A stretch of 6,587 nucleotides of DNA from Micavibrio_B sp044238965 (GTDB lineage: Bacteria; Pseudomonadota; Alphaproteobacteria; Micavibrionales; Micavibrionaceae): contig JBIICJ010000080.1 in NCBI GenBank assembly GCA_044238965.1, positions 1 to 6,587 on the forward strand. The letters run 5' to 3'. Shown one piece after another: positions 1-6,387 of this stretch. A model generated the notes under the pieces. The model did not search any database and was not told the DNA's origin. It was given only the letters and a program-made list of their open reading frames with translations. A program made the position numbers and the translations under genes. The stretch's first letter is position 1. Each line of letters begins with the position of its first letter.

Positions 1-94
1 ACGGTTAAATTATGCCCGCATTGTACCAATTGTTGATTTCACATCCCAAATTATGGGGCGTATTATTCGCGCTCCGCGTCTGGAAAAATTGTAA
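1..94 (+). CDS. hrcA: Heat-inducible transcription repressor HrcA, C-terminal end (partial)
   Basis: Only the last 30 codons are present. They are read from position 2 to the TAA at 92-94; the gene begins upstream of the window. The visible peptide starts RLNYARIVPIVDFTSQIMGR, which matches the conserved C-terminal stretch of HrcA (family pattern TRxNYxRxxxxVxxxxxxxxxxL). HrcA is known as a winged-helix repressor that binds CIRCE inverted repeats in front of chaperone genes and is kept active by GroEL. Its place directly upstream of grpE is the classic hrcA-grpE arrangement and supports the call. The DNA-binding domain lies outside the window, so nothing can be said about its integrity. The identification rests on a short peptide plus gene context. 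Confidence 0.87.
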   Translation, partial: RLNYARIVPIVDFTSQIMGRIIRAPRLEKL

Positions 95-150
95 ATAACC
101 CCCTCAATTAACACTGGATTTTTTTCACAATTCACCCTATTTTCGTGACT

Positions 151-849
151 ATGACTGATCCATTAAAAAACAAAGATGATTTAAACGGGTTTACCGATGT
201 GACGGGGCCTGCGGCCTTTAAAGCGCAAATGTTAAAAGAACAAGAAGAAGCAGCTGCGGCCGAAGCTGCCATGGCGAACATCGGCTCTGTGGCTGATGAA
301 GCCGATGGCACTGCGCCTGCACAAAATGATGCCGCGAATTTTGCGGTGTTACAAAATTTGCAAAAAGAATTGGCTGATACTAAAGACCAATTATTACGCG
401 CCGCTGCCGAAACCGAGAATTTACGCAAACGTTTCCAACGTGAACGTGAAGATGCATTGAAATTTGGTATTTCCAGTTTCGCCAAAGATTTACTCGATGT
501 TGCCGATAATTTCCGCCGTGCATTAGATGCCATTCCCGAAGATGTTCGTGACGATGATCGCGTAAAACCAATTATCGAAGGCATCGAAGCCACCGAACGC
601 ACAATGTTACGTTCGTTTGAAAAGGCGGGCATTAAAAAATTGGAACCGCAGTTGGACGAAGCCTTTAACCCTAATTTCCATGAAGTGATGTTCGAAGCCC
701 CCGTTGCGGGCAAAGCATCTGGCGCGATTATTCAAGTCATTGAAACGGGGTATATGTTGCATGAACGACTTCTTCGCCCCGCACGCGTGGGCGTTGCCAA
801 GGGCGATGGATCGGTTGACCCCGCCCGCAACGTGGATACGAGTGCGTAA
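151..849 (+). CDS. grpE: Nucleotide exchange factor GrpE (Hsp70 cofactor)
   Basis: GrpE is a cytoplasmic homodimer that drives ADP release from DnaK and so resets the Hsp70 cycle. The product is 232 aa, slightly longer than the roughly 200 aa of E. coli GrpE. Residues 1-63 form a low-complexity acidic and Ala-rich region. A long coiled-coil helix begins near residue 64 (NLQKELADTKDQLL, then ENLRKRFQRERED). The C-terminal beta domain carries the GrpE signature FNPNFHEVMFE (172-182), followed by VIETGYMLHERLLRPARVGV. The ATG at 151 is chosen; an in-frame GTG at 145 would add two residues. Neither start has a recognisable Shine-Dalgarno sequence. The gene lies 56 bp after hrcA and may be translated from the hrcA transcript. 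Family assignment is firm; the exact start is less so. Confidence 0.96.
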   Translation: MTDPLKNKDDLNGFTDVTGPAAFKAQMLKEQEEAAAAEAAMANIGSVADEADGTAPAQNDAANFAVLQNLQKELADTKDQLLRAAAETENLRKRFQREREDALKFGISSFAKDLLDVADNFRRALDAIPEDVRDDDRVKPIIEGIEATERTMLRSFEKAGIKKLEPQLDEAFNPNFHEVMFEAPVAGKASGAIIQVIETGYMLHERLLRPARVGVAKGDGSVDPARNVDTSA

Positions 850-880
850 TTTATCATTTTTCACCGTATAAATGTATGCT

Positions 881-900
881 ATCCCTTGATTTTTAGGGGT
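881..900 (+). repeat. Short inverted repeat overlapping the dnaK promoter -35 region
   Basis: ATCCCT (881-886) pairs with AGGGGT (895-900), giving a 6-bp stem with one G-T wobble and an 8-base T-rich loop. It is followed by GGTCTTTT. It overlaps the proposed -35 element. It could be a weak terminator for hrcA-grpE, an operator, or chance. It is too weak to call with conviction. Confidence 0.25.
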
Positions 901-911
901 GGTCTTTTATA
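883..911 (+). promoter_or_regulatory. Probable sigma-32 (RpoH) heat-shock promoter of dnaK
   Basis: CCCTTGAT (883-890) differs at one base from the heat-shock -35 core CCCTTGAA. After 13 bp comes CTTTTATA (904-911), a plausible but degenerate match to the -10 (CCCCATNT in enterobacteria, CYTATNT-like in alphaproteobacteria). Transcription would start near 918 and give a leader of about 70 nt before dnaK. The context is right: an intergenic stretch directly before the main chaperone gene. The -10 is the weak part, so this is an inference from motif and position. Confidence 0.55.
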
Positions 912-933
912 AATCAATGTATCGGGAATATGG

Positions 934-955
934 GTGATGCCGATGGTCGGGTCAC
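934..955 (+). promoter_or_regulatory. Possible hairpin in the dnaK mRNA leader
   Basis: GTGA (934-937) pairs with TCAC (952-955), and inside it CCGA (940-943) pairs with TCGG (947-950) around a TGG loop. A TG/G internal bulge separates the two 4-bp helices. The same TCACT (952-956) can instead pair over 5 bp with AGTGA (981-985), which overlaps the dnaK ribosome binding site. The two pairings exclude each other, which allows a switch-like or thermosensor role. The helices are short, and the structure may have no function. Confidence 0.3.
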
Positions 956-976
956 TACGTATTTGCCATAAATAAA

Positions 977-985
977 AAGGAGTGA
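977..985 (+). promoter_or_regulatory. Strong ribosome binding site of dnaK
   Basis: AAGGAGTGA is an almost ideal Shine-Dalgarno sequence, with AGGAG ending 7 nt before the ATG at 990. It fixes the dnaK start and suggests high translation. It contrasts with grpE and nth, which have no visible Shine-Dalgarno sequence, and with dnaJ, whose site is weak. Confidence 0.8.
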
Positions 986-989
986 ATAC

Positions 990-2921
990 ATGTCAAAAGT
1001 AATCGGAATCGATTTAGGAACCACCAACTCTTGCGTTGCTATTATGGACGGAAAAGAGCCACGTGTTTTAGAAAATGCCGAAGGCGCGCGCACAACCCCT
1101 TCGATGATCGCTTTCACCAAAGATGGTGAACGTTTGGTCGGTCAACCCGCAAAACGTCAAGCGGTCACAAACCCAGATAACACATTGTACGGGATCAAAC
1201 GTTTGATTGGTCGTCGTTTCAATGATCCACAAGTTCAAAAAATGAAAGCCCACTCCCCGTTCAAAATTGTCGAAGGCGACAATGGCGATGCATGGGTTGA
1301 AATTGATGGCCAAACATACGCGCCGTCACAAATTTCGGCGATGGTTTTGAAAAAAATGAAAGAAACCGCCGAAAGCTTCCTTGGCACAACTGTATCACAA
1401 GCAGTGATTACTGTTCCTGCATATTTCAATGACGCGCAACGCCAAGCGACAAAGGACGCTGGTAAAATCGCAGGCCTTGAAGTGCTTCGTATTATCAATG
1501 AGCCAACAGCGGCGGCATTAGCCTATGGTTTGGATAAGAAAAATTCAGGTACAATCGCTGTATATGATTTAGGTGGTGGTACATTCGATATTTCCGTTCT
1601 TGAAATTGGCGATGGTGTATTCGAAGTAAAATCAACCAATGGTGATACATTCCTTGGTGGTGAAGATTTTGACTCACGCATCATTGATTATCTCGCTGAT
1701 GAATTCAAAAAAGAGCAAGGCATCGATTTGCGCCAAGACAAACTCGCGCTTCAACGTTTGAAAGAAGCAGCCGAGAAAGCAAAAATCGAATTGTCATCAA
1801 CAACACAAACTGAAGTGAACCTTCCGTTTATTACGGCTGATGCGTCAGGGCCAAAACATTTGAATGTGAAAATGACCCGCGCGAAATTGGAATCATTGGT
1901 GGATGATTTGGTACGCCGCACCATCGAACCATTAAAAGCCGCATTGCGTGATGCAGGTTTAAAACCATCTGACATCGACGAAGTGGTATTGGTGGGCGGT
2001 ATGACCCGCATGCCGAAAATCATTGAAACCGTCAAAGATTTCTTTGGTAAAGAACCACACAAAGGTGTGAACCCTGATGAAGTTGTGGCTGATGGCGCGG
2101 CGGTTCAGGGCGGTGTGTTGCAAGGTGATGTGAAAGACGTTCTTCTTCTCGATGTAACCCCATTATCATTGGGTATCGAAACATTGGGCGGTGTCTTTAC
2201 ACGTTTGATTGATCGCAACACAACAATCCCGACCAAAAAATCGCAAGTATTCTCCACTGCCGAAGATAACCAAGGCGCCGTGACGATTCGCGTGTTCCAA
2301 GGTGAACGTGAAATGGCGGCGGATAATAAATTACTTGGCCAATTTGATTTGGTTGGTCTACCATCTGCGCCGCGTGGCGTGCCACAAATCGAAGTGACAT
2401 TCGATATTGATGCGAATGGTATTGTTCACGTGGCGGCAAAAGACAAAGCCACCAACAAAGAACAAAATATCCGCATTCAAGCTTCTGGCGGTTTATCAGA
2501 CGCTGATATCGAACAAATGGTCAAAGATGCCGAAGCGAACGCAGAAACAGATAAAAAACGTCGTGCGTTAGTGGAGGTAAAAAACCAAGCGGAATCATTA
2601 ATACACCAAACCGAGAAAACCATTCGTGATTTGGGTGATGATGTGAATTCTGCTGACAAAGCCGAAGCAGAAAGCGCGATTGCGACATTAAAAACAACTC
2701 TCGAAGGCGAAAACAAAGACGACATTGAACAAAAAATGTCATCTTTACAACAAATCGCAATGAAAGTTGGCGAGGCTGCATACCGTAAAGCGCAAGAAAA
2801 TTCTGCTGGTGCACCTGATAGCGCGGCTCCATCAGAAAACACATCAACATCATCCACAAAAAATGATGATGTGATCGATGCTGATTTCACCTTTGATGAT
2901 GACGATAAAAAAAGCGCATAA
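990..2921 (+). CDS. dnaK: Molecular chaperone DnaK (Hsp70)
   Basis: This is the ATP-driven Hsp70 that binds exposed hydrophobic peptide segments in the cytoplasm, with DnaJ and GrpE as partners. At 643 aa it has the normal length (E. coli 638). The nucleotide-binding domain spans about 1-383 and has all three Hsp70 signatures: GIDLGTTNS (6-14), the phosphate-2 loop DLGGGTFD (193-200), and VLVGGMTRMPKI. Catalytic Lys70, Glu171 and Thr198 are present at the expected places. The interdomain linker VLLLD is at 384-388, followed by the substrate-binding beta domain and helical lid. A flexible Ser/Asn/Ala-rich tail ends DADFTFDDDDKKSA, where many bacterial DnaKs have an EEVK-like motif after DADF/DAEF. 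A likely sigma-32 promoter and a strong ribosome binding site precede it, and a hairpin follows it. The assignment is certain; only the tail is unusual. Confidence 0.99.
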   Translation: MSKVIGIDLGTTNSCVAIMDGKEPRVLENAEGARTTPSMIAFTKDGERLVGQPAKRQAVTNPDNTLYGIKRLIGRRFNDPQVQKMKAHSPFKIVEGDNGDAWVEIDGQTYAPSQISAMVLKKMKETAESFLGTTVSQAVITVPAYFNDAQRQATKDAGKIAGLEVLRIINEPTAAALAYGLDKKNSGTIAVYDLGGGTFDISVLEIGDGVFEVKSTNGDTFLGGEDFDSRIIDYLADEFKKEQGIDLRQDKLALQRLKEAAEKAKIELSSTTQTEVNLPFITADASGPKHLNVKMTRAKLESLVDDLVRRTIEPLKAALRDAGLKPSDIDEVVLVGGMTRMPKIIETVKDFFGKEPHKGVNPDEVVADGAAVQGGVLQGDVKDVLLLDVTPLSLGIETLGGVFTRLIDRNTTIPTKKSQVFSTAEDNQGAVTIRVFQGEREMAADNKLLGQFDLVGLPSAPRGVPQIEVTFDIDANGIVHVAAKDKATNKEQNIRIQASGGLSDADIEQMVKDAEANAETDKKRRALVEVKNQAESLIHQTEKTIRDLGDDVNSADKAEAESAIATLKTTLEGENKDDIEQKMSSLQQIAMKVGEAAYRKAQENSAGAPDSAAPSENTSTSSTKNDDVIDADFTFDDDDKKSA

Positions 2922-2936
2922 CCTTCATTAATGATG

Positions 2937-2963
2937 GGGGAGTGAGAAATCACTCCCCTCTTT
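2937..2963 (+). terminator. dnaK-dnaJ intergenic hairpin (attenuating terminator or mRNA stabiliser)
   Basis: GGGGAGTGA (2937-2945) and TCACTCCCC (2950-2958) form a perfect 9-bp, GC-rich stem closed by the GAAA tetraloop (2946-2949). It starts 15 bp after the dnaK stop and 42 bp before dnaJ. The sequence that follows, TCTTTCATTC, is only moderately T-rich, so termination is probably partial. Such a site would let DnaK be made in excess over DnaJ, or protect the 3' end of a dnaK-only mRNA. The structure is directly visible; the function is inferred. Confidence 0.7.
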
Positions 2964-3000
2964 CATTCACAACAAGATTTTAAATGTAAGTTGGACAGCA

Positions 3001-4140
3001 ATGAGCAAAGATTATTACGCCATTTTAGGTGTTGAAAAAAATGCGAGCGAGGATGAATTAAAAAAAGCCTATCGTAAAAAAGCGATGGAATTTCACCCTG
3101 ATCGCAACCAAGACAATAAAGACGCCGAAGAAAAATTCAAAGAAATCAACGAAGCTTACGATGTTTTAAAAGACGCCGATAAGCGCGCGGCCTATGACCG
3201 TTTTGGCACAGCGGGCGCACAATTCCGTGGTGGTGGCCCAGGTGATTTTGGCGGTGGATTTGGCTCTGCTTTCTCCGATATTTTCGAAGATATGTTCGGC
3301 GATGTTATGTCGGGCGGTGGTCGTCGTTCAAGTGGCCCGCAACGCGGCAGTGATGTGCAATATGCTGTTGAAATATCACTAGAAGATGCATTCAATGGCA
3401 AAGAAACAAAAATGAAAATTCCGACCATTGATGCGTGCGATTTATGTAATGGGTCAGGCGTATCTGATGGTGGCAAAGCAGAAACCTGTTCAACATGTAA
3501 TGGATCTGGACGCGTGCGCGCAACACAAGGTTTCTTTACCATTGAACGCACCTGCCCCACCTGTAATGGCGCGGGCACTATCATTAAAAATCCATGTAAA
3601 AAATGCTCTGGTGCGGGACGTATGCGCGGCGAGAAAACGTTATCCGTCTCCATTCCCGCAGGTATCGAAGAAGGCCGCCGTATCCGCATCGCTGGCGAAG
3701 GCGAGGCAGGTGTCAAAGGCGGCGCACGCGGTGATTTATATGTTCTTGTTACCGTCAAACCACATACATTCTTCCGCCGTGATGGCGCCAATCTTCATTG
3801 TCGCATTCCTGTGCCAATGACAACAGCCGCATTGGGCGGCACATTAGATGCGCCAACAATCGAAGGTTCAAAAACCACAATCAAAATTCCTGCAGGCACG
3901 CAAACAGGACAACAAATGCGCCTCAAAGGCAAAGGGATGAGCATTTTACGCTCAACTGAACGCGGCGACATGTATATCGAAATTTTTGTGGAAACGCCCG
4001 TCAACCTCGATAAAAAACAAATGGATATTTTAAAACAACTTGATGATTCACTCGAAAAATCAGGTAAAAAACACACACCACAATCCGAAGGTTTCTTTGA
4101 TAAGATGAAAGATTTGTGGAAAGACTTAAAGGAAACATAA
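3001..4140 (+). CDS. dnaJ: Co-chaperone DnaJ (class A Hsp40)
   Basis: DnaJ delivers unfolded substrates to DnaK and stimulates its ATPase. The 379-aa product has every class A part in order. The J domain (about 3-70) carries the essential HPD triad at 32-34. A Gly/Phe-rich linker follows (about 74-115). The zinc domain has four CxxCxGxG repeats starting at Cys146, Cys163, Cys185 and Cys199 (CDLCNGSG, CSTCNGSG, CPTCNGAG, CKKCSGAG), giving eight cysteines for two zinc ions. Two C-terminal beta domains follow, with dimerisation at the end. The length matches E. coli DnaJ (376). The start is fixed by the J-domain opening SKDYYAILGV; only a weak GGA lies 6 nt upstream. It lies downstream of the dnaK hairpin and is probably expressed by readthrough. 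dapB follows 4 nt after its stop. Confidence 0.99.
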   Translation: MSKDYYAILGVEKNASEDELKKAYRKKAMEFHPDRNQDNKDAEEKFKEINEAYDVLKDADKRAAYDRFGTAGAQFRGGGPGDFGGGFGSAFSDIFEDMFGDVMSGGGRRSSGPQRGSDVQYAVEISLEDAFNGKETKMKIPTIDACDLCNGSGVSDGGKAETCSTCNGSGRVRATQGFFTIERTCPTCNGAGTIIKNPCKKCSGAGRMRGEKTLSVSIPAGIEEGRRIRIAGEGEAGVKGGARGDLYVLVTVKPHTFFRRDGANLHCRIPVPMTTAALGGTLDAPTIEGSKTTIKIPAGTQTGQQMRLKGKGMSILRSTERGDMYIEIFVETPVNLDKKQMDILKQLDDSLEKSGKKHTPQSEGFFDKMKDLWKDLKET

Positions 4141-4144
4141 ACCC

Positions 4145-4879
4145 ATGACCATAAAAATTGGTATCGCGGGCGCAAAGGGGCGCATGGGGCAATTGCTCAT
4201 GGCGGGCGTTACATCAGATAATGATTCCGTATTATCGGGCGGGATTGATCGCGGTGATGATGCTGATAATCTTTTCAAAAATTCTGATGTGATAATTGAT
4301 TTCTCCTCACCTGAACCTTCGGTTGCACACGCATCCCTCGCCGCAAAATACAAAAAACCATTATTGATCGGCACAACAGGTTTAAATGATTCCGAACGCA
4401 TGCAGATAATTTCATACGCATCATCTGCTCCCATTTTGATTTCAGCAAACACATCATTGGGCGTAAATGTTCTCATCCACTTGGTACGCAAAGCCGCCAC
4501 CACATTAGGCAACGATTTTGATATCGAAATTTTTGAATCGCACCACGCGAAAAAGGTTGATGCACCTTCGGGTACCGCCCTCGCCCTCGGTCATGCCATT
4601 GCCGATGGCTTAAATGTGCCATTAAAAGACCATAAAGTATCGGGTCGCGACGGCCACACAGGCGCGCGTCAGGCCAAAGATATCGGCTTTGCCGCGCTTC
4701 GCGGCGGCGATGTCGCGGGTGATCATACCGTGTTTTTCTATGGTATGGGTGAGCGGTTAGAATTAACGCACCGCGCGACCGATCGTAAAATTTTTGCCGA
4801 TGGCGCGATTAAAATTGCAAAATGGTTATCAAAACAGCCACCACAATTTTATACAATGGATGATTTTTTATCATTTTGA
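4145..4879 (+). CDS. dapB: 4-hydroxy-tetrahydrodipicolinate reductase
   Basis: DapB reduces 4-hydroxy-tetrahydrodipicolinate to tetrahydrodipicolinate with NAD(P)H, in the route to meso-diaminopimelate (peptidoglycan) and lysine. The N-terminal Rossmann fold opens with GIAGAKGRMG (6-15), the family nucleotide-binding loop. The GTTGL and SANTSLGVNVL segments follow. The catalytic block HHAKKVDAPSGTA starts at His133 and has the proton-donor His133/His134 pair, Lys137, and the substrate-binding DAPSGTA loop. The end, QFYTMDDFL, is typical. At 244 aa it is shorter than E. coli DapB (273); the missing residues appear to lie in the N-terminal domain between the Rossmann loop and the DVIIDFSSPE strand, and no active-site residue is lost. 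An AAGGA lies 11 nt before the ATG, inside the end of dnaJ, so co-transcription with dnaJ is likely. Its 3' end overlaps the convergent alkyltransferase gene by 31 bp. Confidence 0.97.
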   Translation: MTIKIGIAGAKGRMGQLLMAGVTSDNDSVLSGGIDRGDDADNLFKNSDVIIDFSSPEPSVAHASLAAKYKKPLLIGTTGLNDSERMQIISYASSAPILISANTSLGVNVLIHLVRKAATTLGNDFDIEIFESHHAKKVDAPSGTALALGHAIADGLNVPLKDHKVSGRDGHTGARQAKDIGFAALRGGDVAGDHTVFFYGMGERLELTHRATDRKIFADGAIKIAKWLSKQPPQFYTMDDFLSF

Positions 4880-5706
4880 AATTGCGACTCGATCCCCAAT
4901 AACATTTTCTTACACTTCGTTCCCCACCCATAATTTTCAACAATCCCCGATGATTGAATGACGCGGTGGCATGGAATTAAAAAAGAAATAGGGTTTGACC
5001 CCACTGCCGTGCCGACGGCACGCGATGCATTTTTATTGCCCACCGCATTGGCAATCGATTGATAACTTACCACATGCCCTAATGGAATTTGTAGCAACGC
5101 CCGCCATACCTGAATTTGAAAATTACTGCCGTAAATATCCAATGGAATATGTTGTCCTGACAAACCGCCATCTAAAATTTGATTAATTTTATTGTTATTT
5201 TCTTCAATTTTTCGATCATCGCGAACAAAATTTGCACGCGGGAAATAACTGCGCATACGCGCAATGCATCGATCGAAATTTCCATCAATTTGAAACCCAA
5301 TCCAACAAATGCCCCGCGTTGTTTGTGCAATCATCATTGCTCCAAAAATTGTATCTGTAATACCGTAAATAATATTTAACCCTTCACCTCTACCGCGCAC
5401 GTTACCTGGAGTTACGCTTTCAATTTTTAAAAATAAATCATGCAAACGACCATTACCTGATAATCCCGCACGATATGCCGACTCCAATGTCGAATGACCT
5501 TCGAACAAAAAATCACGTGCGGTTTTGTAATTCAAAAATTGATATAAATCTTTGGGACTTAACCCCACATTTTGTTTAAATATTTTTTGAAAATGGACAG
5601 GATCATACGAAAATTTATACGCCAGATCGTCCAATGATTTTGGCATATCGGATGTTTTGATTACCTCGGCAATTGCCGATGAAATGATATGGTATTTTTT
5701 ATCCAT
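4849..5706 (-). CDS. ada: Ada-like methylated-DNA-[protein]-cysteine S-methyltransferase with AraC-type HTH domain
   Basis: This suicide repair protein moves methyl groups from O6-methylguanine (and O4-methylthymine) in DNA to its own cysteine. It has 285 aa. Residues 1-105 form an AraC/XylS-type double helix-turn-helix (SLDDLAYKFS, then FQKIFKQNVGLSP; second unit to TPGN at 99-102). An MGMT N-terminal RNase-H-like domain follows (about 108-195), then the catalytic domain (about 196-280) with PCHRV at 245-249. By alignment to human MGMT, Cys246, His247, Glu273, Asn238, Tyr215 and Arg229 are all conserved, so it should be active. The N-terminal zinc domain of E. coli Ada, which senses methylphosphotriesters, is absent, so how or whether it activates transcription is unclear. 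The ATG at 5706 is the first possible start because an in-frame TGA lies just upstream; GAGGA directly abuts it with no spacer. The gene looks more AT-rich than the chaperone genes. The symbol is by domain similarity. Confidence 0.9.
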   Translation of the reverse strand: MDKKYHIISSAIAEVIKTSDMPKSLDDLAYKFSYDPVHFQKIFKQNVGLSPKDLYQFLNYKTARDFLFEGHSTLESAYRAGLSGNGRLHDLFLKIESVTPGNVRGRGEGLNIIYGITDTIFGAMMIAQTTRGICWIGFQIDGNFDRCIARMRSYFPRANFVRDDRKIEENNNKINQILDGGLSGQHIPLDIYGSNFQIQVWRALLQIPLGHVVSYQSIANAVGNKNASRAVGTAVGSNPISFLIPCHRVIQSSGIVENYGWGTKCKKMLLGIESQFQNDKKSSIV

Positions 5707-5757
5707 TCCTCACATTAAAATCTATGCATAAAAATTCAATCCGTTTATAGTGTTTCC
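5707..5757. promoter_or_regulatory. Divergent promoter region between the Ada-like gene and nth
   Basis: These 51 AT-rich bases must hold the start signals for both divergent genes unless promoters lie within coding DNA. On the plus strand TATAGT (5746-5751) resembles a -10 box only 7 bases before the nth ATG, with no good -35 at the usual distance. On the minus strand a TTGAAT is present but has no -10 at proper spacing. There is no copy of the E. coli ada box (AAAGCGCA). A regulatory role is inferred from position. Confidence 0.4.
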
Positions 5758-6387
5758 ATGAAAAAAGAGCAAATAGTTGAAGCCTTTACGCGGTTTCGCG
5801 CCGCCACGCCTCACCCGAAAAGTGATTTGGAATATACAAATCCCTATACATTATTAGTGGCGGTTGTGTTATCGGCGCAAGCAACCGATGCGGGCGTGAA
5901 CAGAGCCACAAAAAAATTATTTGAAATTGTTGATACGCCTGAAAAAATGGTGAAATTAGGAATTGCAAAATTAAAAAATCATATCAAAACAATCGGCCTC
6001 TATAATGCCAAAGCCGAGAATGTGATTTCCCTATCATATATTTTAATCGAGAAATTTAATAGTAAAATACCGCGCACGCGTGACGATTTAATGTCGTTAC
6101 CTGGCGTCGGACGCAAAACCGCCAATGTTGTTTTAAATATTGTTTATGGCGAACCCACCATGGCAGTTGATACACATGTGTTTCGGTTAGGTAATCGTTT
6201 AAAATTTGCGAGTGGGAAGACTCCCGAAGAGGTCGAGGCAAAATTAGTCAAAAAGATTCCAACTGAATTTTTACAACATGCCCATCATTGGCTCATCCTT
6301 CACGGGCGGTATGTATGTAAGGCACGCAACCCTGCATGTGATAAATGCATTATTGCTGACTTATGCCCATCACGCGGAAAAGTATAA
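5758..6387 (+). CDS. nth: Endonuclease III (DNA glycosylase / AP lyase)
   Basis: Nth starts base-excision repair of oxidised pyrimidines: it removes the base and nicks the strand at the abasic site. The 209-aa product matches E. coli Nth (211 aa) almost residue for residue at the key positions. The helix-hairpin-helix LPGVGRKTANVVL (114-126) contains catalytic Lys120, and VDTHVFRLGNR contains catalytic Asp138. The C-terminal [4Fe-4S] ligands are Cys187, Cys194, Cys197 and Cys203, in the exact C-x6-C-x2-C-x5-C spacing. The ATG at 5758 is chosen because it begins the conserved N-terminal helix; it has no Shine-Dalgarno sequence. The gene is divergent from the Ada-like alkyltransferase, so two base-repair genes sit together. 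Its TAA is immediately followed by the stop codon of the convergent gene. Confidence 0.98.
   Translation: MKKEQIVEAFTRFRAATPHPKSDLEYTNPYTLLVAVVLSAQATDAGVNRATKKLFEIVDTPEKMVKLGIAKLKNHIKTIGLYNAKAENVISLSYILIEKFNSKIPRTRDDLMSLPGVGRKTANVVLNIVYGEPTMAVDTHVFRLGNRLKFASGKTPEEVEAKLVKKIPTEFLQHAHHWLILHGRYVCKARNPACDKCIIADLCPSRGKV

Noticed and set aside
119..143. T tract followed by CCCTATTTT before grpE as a terminator or a promoter -10
   Set aside because: No stem precedes the T run, and there is no CTTG or TTGACA-like -35 at proper spacing from CCTATTTT. grpE is more simply expressed with hrcA.
132..713. 193-codon open frame on the minus strand opposite grpE
   Set aside because: It lies wholly antisense to a well-supported gene, and its product is a Ser/Ala/Asn-rich sequence with no family features. 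It is a shadow of grpE codon bias.
840..849. GAGTGCGTAA at the end of grpE as a CIRCE half site
   Set aside because: It has an extra base compared with GAGTGCTAA, lies inside coding sequence and has no partner arm upstream.
2477..2953. 158-codon minus-strand frame over the dnaK 3' end
   Set aside because: It is antisense to the DnaK lid region, is low-complexity Ser/Ala/Phe-rich, and begins inside the intergenic hairpin. It is a shadow frame.
2936..2959. Inverted repeat with GAGTG and CACTC arms considered as a CIRCE operator
   Set aside because: CIRCE reads TTAGCACTC-N9-GAGTGCTAA. Here the arms are in the opposite order, the loop is 4 bases and the flanks are G/C runs, so it is a hairpin and not CIRCE.
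3192..3791. 199-codon open frame on the minus strand opposite dnaJ
   Set aside because: It is antisense to the Gly-rich and Cys-rich region of dnaJ; the Pro/Ser-rich product mirrors those codons. No start signal or domain is visible.
4995..5379. Two short plus-strand frames (4995-5186 and 5179-5379)
   Set aside because: They are antisense to the catalytic and N-terminal MGMT regions of the Ada-like gene, and lack ribosome binding sites and recognisable domains.
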